Source of the DNA: an uncultured Verrucomicrobia subdivision 3 bacterium
Lineage (GTDB): Bacteria > Verrucomicrobiota > Verrucomicrobiia > Limisphaerales > UBA11358
Direction of reading: 5' to 3'
Length of the DNA: 64,000 nt
Assembly (NCBI GenBank): GCA_903922735.1
Contig: CAIXUZ010000052.1
Span: 1-64,000 of the forward strand
The number at the start of each line of letters is the position of its first letter. Position 1 is the stretch's first letter. Below, piece after piece: positions 41,301-51,118 of this stretch. The notes beneath the pieces were generated by a model, which was not told the origin of the DNA, did no database searches, and was given only the letters and a program-made list of their open reading frames with translations. Made by a program: the position numbers and the translations under genes.

Positions 41301-44222
41301 ATGAAAAAAAGTTTTTTAATATTGCTCATCTGTTGCGCGGTATTGTTGTGTGTTCTGGCTGATGCTCCATTCCGACTGGCCATTGCTTCGTCGGGCGGTG
41401 CCGGAATGTTGGTATTGGCGGGGGTTTCTAATGGTTTTTGCCAGGTAGAAAGCGCGCCGCAACTTGGCAGCAGCTGGGTCACTTACCCGATGACAGGAGC
41501 GGTGGTGGCGGTTACTTCAACCCAGATGGCAATCAACTTGCCGTATTTGGATCAGCAACGATTTTTCCGCGCCGTTCATCTGGGCACAAATCCTGTGACG
41601 GTCAGCCAGCCGGTTTTCATCAGAGCTACCAACAGTTTTCAGCGCACCGGCAATTCGATTGATCCGGTCACAGGCGCGGTGGCGGGCGCAAACACGCCAA
41701 ACCTTCGGAACGTGGAATTACCCGTTTGGCCACCGGGTCAGGGGCTTCAGCGAATAGGTGGAACTAATTTTGTGGTCGGCATCAGGCGTGATGGTGCGCT
41801 TTTGGGCACACCTAACATTTTGGGCCAAGGGGCATTGTTCCTATCAACCAACGCTGGCATTACATGGAATCCGTTAGCCAACCTGCCAACACAAAGAACC
41901 ACAGACGCCATTCTCAGAATATGCAGTGTGCCATTTGGAACCAACGAGTTGGTATTCGCTTCCATGCAGCAAGGATGGTTGCTGCTCTCCACAAATCAAG
42001 GGTTGACTTTTTCAAAAAACCTTTTGCCGACATGGTATTCCGCTGAGGGAACAAGGGCGCCATTTCACGATAATCTACTGGTGGAGGCGGTGGCGGGCAA
42101 ACCGCTGGAGGATTGCCACCTGTTGGCATGTTTGTACGGCTCAAGATTGGAGGGTGGCACTGTGTCGACAGCCAATTATACCATGATTGGCTGCATTTAT
42201 GTGTTTCGCACCAGCGCCACCTTAAAACAGATGGCAGCAGGAACGGCCCCGCAATTTGATCTGGCCTGGAAGCAGGATTATTTTGACTTCTTTACTCGAT
42301 ACGTTACGGGAGCCATCGCCGTGAATAATCATACCGGGCTGGTTTCCGGCACTACAAATACCCTGACGGATGCCACCGCCAACTTTGGTGCCAATGTAAC
42401 AACATATCCCCGTTGCGTGCGGATTGTCAGTGGCACGGGCGCAGGGCAAAGCCGGATGGTGGTTTCCAATACCCCAAATACTCTGACTGTCTATACGCCT
42501 TGGCAGGTCACACCCGACAGTGCCAGTGACTATCAGATCATCAACGGCGGGGTGGTTGGCCAGGGTATGCATCTGCATTGTGCAACGTGGCTGCCACAAT
42601 CACGCAATGGTGATTCAAATGTGCTATTTGTAAGCTTTGGCGACAAAAGTTCTGGGCATGTATGCCGCATCCCGAGCTTTGATCAATTAGGCGTAAACCC
42701 CAGTGGGGAGGATTATTCCGGATTGGGCTGGAATTATTCCGATACGCAAGTGTTTGCGGTGGGCCACCAGCCTACGGCGATGTGGCCGGATGGCCATGGC
42801 CAGCTTTATTTCTTAGCGCGGGATTATGATGGAACAATCCTAAATACGCCGGACGATGTCTTTATCCCGCAAGATATCTTTGAGGATTCATTTAATCCCT
42901 ACGGTTCCACCTATGATGGAGTCGGCTACGACGCCTTGGTTGGCAGCAATCAAGTGGCGGTGGTGGCCAAGCTGACCGAGGGGACCGTTGGCCAATATGG
43001 GATTTATGTTGGCGACCCGACCGGTCCGCAACAAATGTATCGGTATGTTCGGGGCCTGAGCTTATCCAGTTCTGGTAGTTATAATGGTTACGGTCTTGCC
43101 TATGGTAATCCACAATCCAGCGTTGTTGTTGTATCCGCTGATTCATTTGGAAGTGGCGTTATCACGAACACTTGGTTAATACAACTACCTAGTCTGACTA
43201 ACATCCAAGCGATATTGGTCGCCAACGCCGCCACTAATCTGATCTCAAATGCTGATTTCATGACTAACTCAGGCATTATGCCGAGCAATTGGTATCGCTC
43301 CGGTCCCATCCCGGCGAGCGCACTGGTATATGCCGGAACCAACATTTATGGAGGCGGTTTGGCCTGGCAGGTTGGGCAAACCAATCAATCGACCACCACG
43401 GATTTTATTGTCAGCATGCCATTAACAGTTTTTTCACCGGCTAGACCATTATGTCTATCATTCCCCTACCGGATGGCCACTTCAATCAACGCCAGCTATT
43501 CCGCTCCGGCAGCCCTGCGTGTGCAGTGGAATTCCCCGACTGGTGCAATACGCATTGACTCCTCAAATGGAAACAGTCGCCAAGTGACAAATCAATGGCA
43601 CACCGATCATTTCAGTGTGCTTCCCCCGACCAATGCCAATAAAGCACTGATCTCCTATGAATTCAGAAGTTACACCGGCTCAGTGGATGTAGCGCTGCCG
43701 TCCGCTAATTGGTCGCGCTATGCGGTGCCGGCGGTCGGTGCCCGCGCGGCCGATGTTTTGGAGTATGCCACCGCCGACGGCGACTGGTCGGGAAAGCTCA
43801 ACTCGCACGTCGAGTTTCTCGTGCTGCCGCTCTGGCCGACCGATGTGAATCCGTATGCGACGGAAACCCTCTGCTCCATCCTTTCCGGCGACGGTTGCCG
43901 CTGTCTTCTGACCTGGGATTACAACTTGGGCTTTCAGGCGTTGTTACAAGACAGTCGGGGGAAGCCATTGCTTTCGTTGAATCTCGGTCAGTTACATTTG
44001 TTAACACGCTTTGACCCATGCCGGTTTGTCGTGGATTTTCAGCACGGAGTTTTGACGGTAAAACTGGATGCCGGCGGCGATGTGCTTCAGGCCGTCGGTG
44101 CTACCAACGCCATCAATTCTTTAAATCCGATTAAAATCCGCCTTGGTAGCGATCAATTCAACGGTGCCAATCTTGGCTGGGAGGGCTATTACGCTTTGCT
44201 GGCTTGTCAGGGGTCGAATTAG
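41301..44222 (+). CDS. Large secreted protein with BNR boxes and a C-terminal jelly-roll-like region
   Basis: 973 aa from ATG 41301, beginning with a signal peptide (MKKSFLILLICCAVLLCVLA). Residues 55-100 contain the LDQQRFFRA module common in secreted Verrucomicrobia proteins. Two Asp-box-like turns, FLSTNAGITWNPL and LLSTNQGLTFSKN, suggest a beta-propeller. The region after about 640 looks like laminin-G/jelly-roll carbohydrate-binding sheets. There is no PEP-CTERM or membrane anchor at the C-terminus. It lies among glycosyltransferases, so it may be a glycan-binding or glycan-cleaving matrix protein, but no catalytic signature is visible. Confidence 0.75.
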   Translation: MKKSFLILLICCAVLLCVLADAPFRLAIASSGGAGMLVLAGVSNGFCQVESAPQLGSSWVTYPMTGAVVAVTSTQMAINLPYLDQQRFFRAVHLGTNPVTVSQPVFIRATNSFQRTGNSIDPVTGAVAGANTPNLRNVELPVWPPGQGLQRIGGTNFVVGIRRDGALLGTPNILGQGALFLSTNAGITWNPLANLPTQRTTDAILRICSVPFGTNELVFASMQQGWLLLSTNQGLTFSKNLLPTWYSAEGTRAPFHDNLLVEAVAGKPLEDCHLLACLYGSRLEGGTVSTANYTMIGCIYVFRTSATLKQMAAGTAPQFDLAWKQDYFDFFTRYVTGAIAVNNHTGLVSGTTNTLTDATANFGANVTTYPRCVRIVSGTGAGQSRMVVSNTPNTLTVYTPWQVTPDSASDYQIINGGVVGQGMHLHCATWLPQSRNGDSNVLFVSFGDKSSGHVCRIPSFDQLGVNPSGEDYSGLGWNYSDTQVFAVGHQPTAMWPDGHGQLYFLARDYDGTILNTPDDVFIPQDIFEDSFNPYGSTYDGVGYDALVGSNQVAVVAKLTEGTVGQYGIYVGDPTGPQQMYRYVRGLSLSSSGSYNGYGLAYGNPQSSVVVVSADSFGSGVITNTWLIQLPSLTNIQAILVANAATNLISNADFMTNSGIMPSNWYRSGPIPASALVYAGTNIYGGGLAWQVGQTNQSTTTDFIVSMPLTVFSPARPLCLSFPYRMATSINASYSAPAALRVQWNSPTGAIRIDSSNGNSRQVTNQWHTDHFSVLPPTNANKALISYEFRSYTGSVDVALPSANWSRYAVPAVGARAADVLEYATADGDWSGKLNSHVEFLVLPLWPTDVNPYATETLCSILSGDGCRCLLTWDYNLGFQALLQDSRGKPLLSLNLGQLHLLTRFDPCRFVVDFQHGVLTVKLDAGGDVLQAVGATNAINSLNPIKIRLGSDQFNGANLGWEGYYALLACQGSN

Positions 44223-44262
44223 GAAGGGGACGGGGAAAAGAAATCTGAGACCCGAATAAAAC

Positions 44263-44304
44263 CAGAAGTTGGGAGTTAGGAGATGGAAGATGGGAGTTAG
44301 GCGG
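44263..44304. repeat. Heptamer repeat upstream of glmM
   Basis: Six 7-nt units in register: cagaagt, tgggagt, taggaga, tggaaga, tgggagt, taggcgg. They end 24 nt before the GlmM ATG. This repeat creates an apparent N-terminal extension of GlmM that should not be annotated. Confidence 0.8.
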
Positions 44305-44328
44305 CAAAAAGGAACTTCGAATTATTTT

Positions 44329-45711
44329 ATGCGTACATATCAAAAAATCTTCGGCACCGATGGTGTCCGCGGCACCGCGAACATCGAACCCGTCACCGCC
44401 GAAACCGCGTTGAAGCTCGGCCGCGCCGCTGCGCACGTCTTTAAAAACCTCGAATCCCAGTCACGCGGCCGCGGCAAGCATCGCATCGTCATCGGCAAGG
44501 ACACGCGGCTCTCCGGCTACATGCTCGAGAATGCCATCAGCTCCGGCATCCTTTCGATGGGGGTGGACGTGTTCTTCGTCGGCCCGCTGCCGACGCCGGG
44601 CGTCGCCTACGTCACGCGCAGCCTGCGCGCGGACGCGGGCATCGTCATCACCGCCTCGCACAATCCCTACACCGACAACGGCATCAAGTTTTTCCGCGCC
44701 GACGGCTACAAGCTCGACGACAAAATTGAAGCCGAGATCGAACGCCTCGTCTTCTCCGGCGAAGTGGAGAACATCCGCCCCTCCGCCGAGCACATCGGCC
44801 GCGCCGTGCGCATTGACGACGCGCTGGGCCGCTACATCGAGCACGCCAAGGCCAGCTTCCCGCACGGCCTGACGCTCGAAGGCGTGAAAATTGTCTTGGA
44901 CTGCGGCCACGGTGCGGCTTACAAGGCATCGCCCTGTGTCCTGCGCGAACTGGGAGCGGAAGTCATCGTCTATGGCAACCAGCCCGACGGCAAAAACATC
45001 AACGAAAACTGCGGTTCCATGCACCCGGAAACGATGTGCCGGAAAGTCGGCGAGCACGGCGCGCACCTTGGCATTGCGCACGACGGCGACGCCGACCGCG
45101 TGCTGCTCTGCGACGAAACCGGCACGCTGATTGACGGCGACGACATCATGGCCATCGCCGCGCTGGAGATGCTCGCGGAAAATTCCCTGGCCGGAAAAAC
45201 CTTGGTCAGCACCGTGATGAGCAATGCCGGCCTCGAAGCCGCCATCAACAAGGCCGGCGGCAAAATGCTCCGCACCGCGGTCGGCGACAAGAACGTGATT
45301 GACGAGATGCTGCGGCACGACTTCAACTTCGGCGGCGAGCAGAGCGGACACCTGATTTTCCGTGATCATGCCAGCACCGGTGACGGGCTGGTGGCGGCGC
45401 TGCAAATCCTGCGCATCATGAAAGCCCGGGGAACGCCGCTCTCCCAGCTGGCGAAATGCTGGACGCGCTTTCCGCAACTCGTGACCAACGTGAAGGTGCG
45501 CGAGAAAAAACCGTTTACGCAGCTCGATGGCGTGAACCAGTTGGTGGCCGAGGCCGAAAAAGAATTGTCAGCGCAAGGCGGACGACTCCTGCTGCGCTAC
45601 TCCGGCACGGAGCCAAAGGCGCGGCTGCTCGTGGAGGGCCGCGACGCCGCGATGCTGAAAGCCTGGTCGGAAAAAATCTGCGGCGCGATCCAGAAACAGA
45701 TCGGTGAGTAG
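44329..45711 (+). CDS. glmM: Phosphoglucosamine mutase
   Basis: 460 aa, full family length. ATG 44329 gives MRTYQKIFGTDGVRG, the normal GlmM start. The phosphoserine loop TASHNP has Ser at about 110, the Mg site is DGDADR, GGEQSGH is the sugar-binding loop, and RYSGTEPKAR binds phosphate. It converts GlcN-6-P to GlcN-1-P for UDP-GlcNAc, the starting point for the WbpA and WbpM pathways. Codon choice is strongly C/G-ended compared with the genes just before it, so it may be a resident or differently acquired gene. Confidence 0.95.
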   Translation: MRTYQKIFGTDGVRGTANIEPVTAETALKLGRAAAHVFKNLESQSRGRGKHRIVIGKDTRLSGYMLENAISSGILSMGVDVFFVGPLPTPGVAYVTRSLRADAGIVITASHNPYTDNGIKFFRADGYKLDDKIEAEIERLVFSGEVENIRPSAEHIGRAVRIDDALGRYIEHAKASFPHGLTLEGVKIVLDCGHGAAYKASPCVLRELGAEVIVYGNQPDGKNINENCGSMHPETMCRKVGEHGAHLGIAHDGDADRVLLCDETGTLIDGDDIMAIAALEMLAENSLAGKTLVSTVMSNAGLEAAINKAGGKMLRTAVGDKNVIDEMLRHDFNFGGEQSGHLIFRDHASTGDGLVAALQILRIMKARGTPLSQLAKCWTRFPQLVTNVKVREKKPFTQLDGVNQLVAEAEKELSAQGGRLLLRYSGTEPKARLLVEGRDAAMLKAWSEKICGAIQKQIGE

Positions 45712-45749
45712 AAAACTCTGCTTAACGCAAAGTAATCTGATTAGTGGTC

Positions 45750-46931
45750 ATGACCGAGATTTTACAACCCAAAACGACTGAGGCACCCAAGGCACCGCTG
45801 ATCCGGCTGTGCCCATGGCCGGAGGGCCGGTCGTTTGCACTATTTCTGTCGCATGATGTGGATCAGATTCATGACCGCGAACTGTTCCGGGTATTGGCGG
45901 ATGCCAATCATATCCGCCGCCGGTTGATGCAGGGCGAGACGGGTGATACTCGGCTGGCCGGGATCCGGTTGGCGCGCTCATTGTTCTGGCCCAAGCCGGC
46001 GCCAAAAGATTTTGCAACCCTGCTCGAAATGGAAGAACGGCATGGTTTTCGGTCCACGTTCTTTTTGCTGCACGATAAATATTGGGCGCGGCATGGCGGG
46101 CGTTATTCTCTGCAGTGCCCCGAAATCCAGAACATCGCCCGCATGATTTTAGCAGCGGGTGGGGAACTGGGGGTGCATGGCGGCTATTACCGTTTCAATG
46201 ACGCCGTTCGTTACCACGAAAGTCTGGAAGCCGTCGAGTCCAGCTTTGGCGTCCGACCTTGCGGCATTCGCAACCACCTGCTGCGTTTTTCGTATCCGGA
46301 AACCTGGCGGGCGCAGGCCGCCGCCGAATTCGCCTACGATGCGTCTTATGGTCTGCCGGGGGAACTGGGGCCGCGCGGCGGCTGGCCGTTTCCGTTTGAG
46401 ACCTGCGATGTCAGCAAAGGCGAGTTGTTGAACTTGATGGCGCTGCCCATCACGGTGATGGATGCCACGCTGTTCCGACACCTGAGGCTCGAGGGGGAGG
46501 CTGCGCTCGAAAAAGCATGGCGCGCGGTGGAGGGCGTGATTGGCGTGGGCGGGATGGTTTCGCTGCTGTGGCACAACAATTATTTTAACGAGCCGGAATA
46601 CTGGGACTGGCAGATGGTTTATGAGGAACTTCTCAACCGGCTCGCGCCGCTGAAGCCGTGGTGCGCCACCGGGGCGGAAATTAATGGTTGGTGGCGGGCC
46701 AAAGCGGCGGTCAACGTACAGACGCATCCGGTCGCTGGGGAAAAAACCAGGGTCGAGATTCATTCACCACAGGAAATCAAAGATCTAGCGCTGGAAATTC
46801 GTTCGACCAATGAAATGCGAACTTCATTGCCAAATGTCCGGCTGGAGCCGGTTGAAGGTGGAACGCGAATTCATTTTCCGCGGTTGTCGGCCGGCAAAAC
46901 GGTAACGCTGGAAGTTGCCACCAGCCATTGA
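45750..46931 (+). CDS. Polysaccharide deacetylase-like protein
   Basis: 393 aa from ATG 45750. The NodB-type fold is indicated by FLSHDVDQ (Asp-Val-Asp motif 1), ELGVHGGYYRF (motif 2 with the first His, the second replaced by Tyr), CGIRNHLLRF (motif 3) and SLLWHNNYF (motif 5). The changed second metal His means the metal site may be altered. The C-terminal 60 residues are a small beta-rich segment. It probably acts on a cytoplasmic lipid-linked sugar, since no signal peptide is visible. Confidence 0.75.
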   Translation: MTEILQPKTTEAPKAPLIRLCPWPEGRSFALFLSHDVDQIHDRELFRVLADANHIRRRLMQGETGDTRLAGIRLARSLFWPKPAPKDFATLLEMEERHGFRSTFFLLHDKYWARHGGRYSLQCPEIQNIARMILAAGGELGVHGGYYRFNDAVRYHESLEAVESSFGVRPCGIRNHLLRFSYPETWRAQAAAEFAYDASYGLPGELGPRGGWPFPFETCDVSKGELLNLMALPITVMDATLFRHLRLEGEAALEKAWRAVEGVIGVGGMVSLLWHNNYFNEPEYWDWQMVYEELLNRLAPLKPWCATGAEINGWWRAKAAVNVQTHPVAGEKTRVEIHSPQEIKDLALEIRSTNEMRTSLPNVRLEPVEGGTRIHFPRLSAGKTVTLEVATSH

Positions 46932-46933
46932 TC

Positions 46934-47815
46934 ATGAATTACGTCCAACAATACACAGAAATGCTGACTGCCAAGCGGAAACCGTTTGCTTTGGTGGACG
47001 GCCAGTTGTTTGTCCGCCAGCAGCAGTGGATCGCGCCGGTTGGTCCGGCAGCGCAACGGTATTCGCTGACGCGAGAGCAGGCCCGCGACCTGCAAAAAAA
47101 ACTCGGCGGCTGGTGGGTCAGTTGGACGGAAGGTTTCCGCGCGAAGACCACGGCTTCGGAATGGTATGCCGTTATCTGCCGGCAATTTGTGTCGCTTGAA
47201 AAAATGCCGGCCAAACGCCGCTACGAGGTCAATCGGGGACTTAAAAACTGCGACGTGCGTCGCGTGGACGCCGCCGAGATTGCGCAGAATGGCTATGAAA
47301 CTCATGTGGCCGCGCTGGCTGGTTATGCCGGGGGCAATTCGGCCGCCGTGCCGCAGCGGGAAGAATTCTCCAAGCGGGTCTTGACCGATGTGCCGTTTGC
47401 CGACATCAAGCACCACTGGGCGGCTTATCATCAAGGGCGCATGGTTGCCTTTGCGCAATGTTTGCTTTACGACCACACCGAGGTTGATTATACGCTCATC
47501 AAGTTGCATCCCGAAAGCCGAGAGCTATACGCTGGCTACGCTCTGGTGCAGCGCATGAACGAGTTTTACCTGCATGAAAAAGGTTTTGAATATGTTAACG
47601 ACGGCTGGCGTTCCATTCTGCACGAAACTGCCGTGCAGGATTTTCTCATTGGCAAGTTCAACTTTGAAAAAGCTCTAACATTGCTGCGCGTCGAATTCTG
47701 CCCTCCTCTTGGCATTCTCTTGAATATATCCACGCCAATACATCCGGCATTGCGGCGGCTAGACAAACGCTTTGCCGCGCTACTTGAACTGCGGCGGTTA
47801 GCCGAGGCTCATTGA
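46934..47815 (+). CDS. FemAB/GNAT-like protein
   Basis: 293 aa from ATG 46934, 2 nt after the deacetylase-like gene. KRRYEVNRGLKN fits the basic GNAT helix also seen in the 39183-40148 protein, and VDYTLIKLHPESRELYAGYALVQRMNEFYL matches the acceptor half. No signal peptide. It probably modifies the glycan or its precursor by acyl or aminoacyl transfer; which one is open. It is coupled to the next glycosyltransferase by TTGA. Confidence 0.65.
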   Translation: MNYVQQYTEMLTAKRKPFALVDGQLFVRQQQWIAPVGPAAQRYSLTREQARDLQKKLGGWWVSWTEGFRAKTTASEWYAVICRQFVSLEKMPAKRRYEVNRGLKNCDVRRVDAAEIAQNGYETHVAALAGYAGGNSAAVPQREEFSKRVLTDVPFADIKHHWAAYHQGRMVAFAQCLLYDHTEVDYTLIKLHPESRELYAGYALVQRMNEFYLHEKGFEYVNDGWRSILHETAVQDFLIGKFNFEKALTLLRVEFCPPLGILLNISTPIHPALRRLDKRFAALLELRRLAEAH

Positions 47816-49071
47816 TTCTGACCGTGATCATCCACTACTATCAGCAGTTTTTCACCGGACCGGATGCGCCCGGCACGCTTACGCCGCGCAAGCTCATGCG
47901 GCGGCTGGCACAAGCCGGCCACAAGGTTCATGTTGTGGCGACGGATTTCAATGTTTATAACGAGCAGTCCGAACCGCCGGAGCGGGAAACTTTTCCAAAC
48001 GGCGGAAGCTGGACGGTGCACCGGGTGTCCTCGGCGCGTGGTCTGCGACGCGGCTTGCGGGCAAGGCTGCATACCTATCTTGGTTTCACGCTGCCGGCGT
48101 ATCGTTTTGCCAAGACGCTGCCGCGGCCGGACGTTGTCATCGGCAGCATTCAACCGTTGTTCACCGGTCTGGTGGCACAGCGGATCGCGGGGCGCTGGCG
48201 CGTGCCGTTCCTGCTGGAGATTCGAGACCTCTGGCCGGATGCGTTGGAAGCCAAGCGCGCCATTTCGTCGTGGCAAGCGTGGCCGCTGCACAGGCTCGCC
48301 AATTTTCTTTACGCCCGCGCCGACTGCATCGTCAGCCTCACGCCCGGCATCAAATCGGTGCTGCTCAAGAAAGGAATTGCGGCGGAAAAAGTGGACGTGT
48401 TTCCGAACGGTTTTGATCCAGCGATGTATGATCTGCCTGCAGGCACACGCGAACTGGTGCGCGCGGAACGAGGCTGGGACGGCCAGTTTGTCGCCGTGTT
48501 CACCGGCACGCACGTCGAGGTGACAGCGGTGGAAACCATCGTGCGCGCGGCGAACGAATTGCGCGACCGCCGCGACATCCGGTTCGAGCTGTTCGGCAAA
48601 GGCCAGCGCAAACCGGCGGCGATGCAGCTCGCGCAAGACCTCAAGCTCACCAACCTCCATTTCAACGATCCGGTGCCCAAGAGCCGGATTCCCGACATCC
48701 TCGCGGCGGCCGACGCGGCGCTGATGACGCTGTTCAAAAGCCCCCTCATTGACATTTATTTTGAGAACAAGCTGGTGGATTACATGGGCGCAGGCAAACC
48801 CATCCTGGCGGCGATGGACGGCATGCAAGGCGGTCTGATTGAGAAATATAACGCCGGTCGTGTTGTCGGAAGTTTTGACCATGAAGGTTTGGCCCGATTG
48901 GTGTCCGAAGCCGCGGCTGCGCCGGAATCACTGGCCGAAATGGGGCGCAATGGCCGGGCATTTGCCGGCAAAACGCTTTTATTGGAAAATATTCTGGATG
49001 GCTACATGAAACGGATTGAAGAAGTCGAGCAAGGCAGGGCCAAAGAACTTCCCGCCACGGACATCGTTTAG
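47812..49071 (+). CDS. GT4-family glycosyltransferase (WbuB-like)
   Basis: 419 aa starting at TTG 47812, which overlaps the previous TGA; a start here gives ILTVIIHYYQQFFTGPDAPG, correct for the WbuB branch. RDLWPDALEAKR, FPNGFDPAMY, then ENKLVDYMGAGKPILAAMDG in the donor domain. WbuB-type enzymes often transfer amino-6-deoxy sugars, but I cannot assign the donor. Confidence 0.87.
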   Translation: MILTVIIHYYQQFFTGPDAPGTLTPRKLMRRLAQAGHKVHVVATDFNVYNEQSEPPERETFPNGGSWTVHRVSSARGLRRGLRARLHTYLGFTLPAYRFAKTLPRPDVVIGSIQPLFTGLVAQRIAGRWRVPFLLEIRDLWPDALEAKRAISSWQAWPLHRLANFLYARADCIVSLTPGIKSVLLKKGIAAEKVDVFPNGFDPAMYDLPAGTRELVRAERGWDGQFVAVFTGTHVEVTAVETIVRAANELRDRRDIRFELFGKGQRKPAAMQLAQDLKLTNLHFNDPVPKSRIPDILAAADAALMTLFKSPLIDIYFENKLVDYMGAGKPILAAMDGMQGGLIEKYNAGRVVGSFDHEGLARLVSEAAAAPESLAEMGRNGRAFAGKTLLLENILDGYMKRIEEVEQGRAKELPATDIV

Positions 49072-49123
49072 GACGCTTTATGAGAAAGTGTCGTTGTAGC
49101 CGCGAATTTGTGAAAGATTCATC

Positions 49124-49177
49124 CTCATTATCCGTCCTACGGACACCTTTTCCACCAGTGGAGAAGGCTGAGATGAG
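49124..49177. repeat. REP-like multi-stem palindrome
   Basis: Nested inverted repeats: CTCAT...ATGAG outside, GTCC-tac-GGAC in the middle, and a 10-bp stem CCTTTTCCAC/GTGGAGAAGG with a 2-nt loop at 49146-49167. Folded, it would be an intergenic cruciform between the glycosyltransferase and the next gene. Confidence 0.6.
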
Positions 49178-49246
49178 CGGGCCTCACCAGAAAAGTTTCG
49201 CTTGTTCGTTCACCAATACGGCCACAGTTTCAGTGAAACTGCTCAA

Positions 49247-51118
49247 ATGATCACCTTGTTCTATATTCCCGCCGCGCTGCTGCTGACTCCCGTCATCGCG
49301 GTTCGGCTGATTTTTCTGATTCCCGGCCGGCTGGGCTGGATCAATTATCTCGCCAATGTATTCAGTGAATTTTTTGTGAAGAAAATTCGCTGGTCGCGCA
49401 CGGCGGTGGAAATCGTCATGGCGCTGCTCGGTTTGGGGCTGCTATTTTTTGCCGGGATCGGATGGCTGACCGTCGGGCTGGCGCTGGCGTGTTTGCTCAG
49501 TCTGGAACTCTATGTCAGCAAAATCGAACGCTGGTTGCTGGCCACGTCCTTTACGCCGATTGATCCCATCGGTCTGCGTCGCGCCACGCCGGAAACCACC
49601 CGTGGTCTGGCGAATGGTTATCCGACGCCGTCCACGCATCCCGAATTGACGATCAATCTCGTCGGGCCGTTCACCGCGCGAATGCCGCGTTACAAACTCG
49701 GCACCCTGATGGTCGGCCGCCGGTTTGAACTGCGGCTGATCATCGGCAACCACACCCTCGTGCCGACGCAAACCGGCATCCGCGTCCGCGTTGCAGCGGC
49801 GGCGGCGCTCCGGTGCGAACAAAATATCGGTGAGCTACTGCCGCGACTGGCTTCCGGCGAAGTGCATGTATTGAAGCAAACGTGGACGGTGCAATCCGCC
49901 GCCGGTGCCGGGGAAATCCGTTTCATCATCGAGTGGGGGCATTTTCGGCATGAGTTGGAAATTCGTTTTGACGGCTGCCGGTTGGTCGCAGATGCGACGA
50001 TAGCGAGCGCGGGGATCACCCGTTATCCCGGCGGCTGCCGCTCGGCCTTTGCGTGGCGCGGCGACATGGATTTGTATGATGAATCCACGCTGCAATCCAT
50101 CGAAGGTCTCGAAGTGACGCTCGGCCTGGCGGCGCGTTACCGGATGCCGCAGACAATGTATCTCTCGTCGCGGCTGTCGCTGGACGAAGCCGCCGCCCGG
50201 CAGTGGGGTGAACATTACGGCGCGAACCGCGGCGCGGCGCGCATCCCGGATTTCATTCGGTGGATGCAGGCGAATGTCGAGTTGCGGCACGAGTGCGCTT
50301 ATCCATTCGCGGTGAAAAAACGGTTTTTGCTGGAGCTGGGAAATCACGGCCATTTGCATTTCGGCACGGACACGGCGGGCGCGGCGGAAAACGGCTGGAA
50401 GCCGAAGGCGCGGATGGGCGCGGGCGTTTATCCGTGGCTCGGCAGCGACCGTTCCTCCTTCGGCGAACAGCGCGACAACGCGCTGGAAACCCGCCGGCTG
50501 TTTGAAAAATATTTTGGCTACACGCCAAAAAGCTGGGCGATGCCCAACCGCACCAACGACCGGTTCACCGCCGCCGCGATGGCCGCCGCCGGCTGCGAAG
50601 TGTTGAGCGATTCCAATGTCCGCACGCAGCACAACGTCCTGCTCCAGCCGCCGCCGCATCATCCGCATGACACGACGGCGGTGGAATTGACGAAGCGCTA
50701 TCCCGGCGACCCGCAGCACATTTATCACGTCGCGATGAATCTGTTCTGGATCCACCGCGCGCAGCGCAAAGGCATTCCGGTGGTATTCATGTGCCATCAG
50801 CATATGCGCCAATTTGACGGCTACGCCTGCGCGCGCTTCACGGAATACACACTGCGCTACGCGCTGGAAAAGTTTCACGGCGACCTGCACATCAACACCG
50901 TCTTCGGCATCGGCAAATACTGGCGCGAAGTGTTAAGCCCGAAAACGCGCCGCGTCCGCGTGGTGGTGGAAAACAATTCCGTCCGCATCCGCAACGAAAG
51001 TGATTTCAACCTCGTCGAAGCGCCGCTGGAGGTGAAACTGGCCGACGGACGGCGATTCACGGTGCTCGTCAATGTGGCAGCCGGCGTCGAAATCCGCATG
51101 CAACCCGATGGGAACTGA
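49247..51118 (+). CDS. Membrane-anchored polysaccharide deacetylase-like protein
   Basis: 623 aa from ATG 49247; longer frames run into the hairpin repeat. Residues 3-90 hold two to three membrane helices, followed by a beta-rich region (130-270) and a NodB-like domain: AFAWRGDMD (motif 1), GNHGHLHF (motif 2 His pair), WAMPNRTND (motif 3) and FMCHQHMRQF (motif 5). It may deacetylate the glycan at the membrane. Its length and the beta-rich insert are unusual for this family, and a non-catalytic role is possible. Confidence 0.72.
   Translation: MITLFYIPAALLLTPVIAVRLIFLIPGRLGWINYLANVFSEFFVKKIRWSRTAVEIVMALLGLGLLFFAGIGWLTVGLALACLLSLELYVSKIERWLLATSFTPIDPIGLRRATPETTRGLANGYPTPSTHPELTINLVGPFTARMPRYKLGTLMVGRRFELRLIIGNHTLVPTQTGIRVRVAAAAALRCEQNIGELLPRLASGEVHVLKQTWTVQSAAGAGEIRFIIEWGHFRHELEIRFDGCRLVADATIASAGITRYPGGCRSAFAWRGDMDLYDESTLQSIEGLEVTLGLAARYRMPQTMYLSSRLSLDEAAARQWGEHYGANRGAARIPDFIRWMQANVELRHECAYPFAVKKRFLLELGNHGHLHFGTDTAGAAENGWKPKARMGAGVYPWLGSDRSSFGEQRDNALETRRLFEKYFGYTPKSWAMPNRTNDRFTAAAMAAAGCEVLSDSNVRTQHNVLLQPPPHHPHDTTAVELTKRYPGDPQHIYHVAMNLFWIHRAQRKGIPVVFMCHQHMRQFDGYACARFTEYTLRYALEKFHGDLHINTVFGIGKYWREVLSPKTRRVRVVVENNSVRIRNESDFNLVEAPLEVKLADGRRFTVLVNVAAGVEIRMQPDGN

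Noticed and set aside
44269-44328. 20-residue N-terminal extension of GlmM
   Set aside because: These codons come from the heptamer repeat; GlmM proteins start at the KIFGTDG segment.
44461-45477. 338-codon minus-strand open frame opposite glmM
   Set aside because: glmM is complete with all motifs; the antisense frame is a codon-bias shadow.
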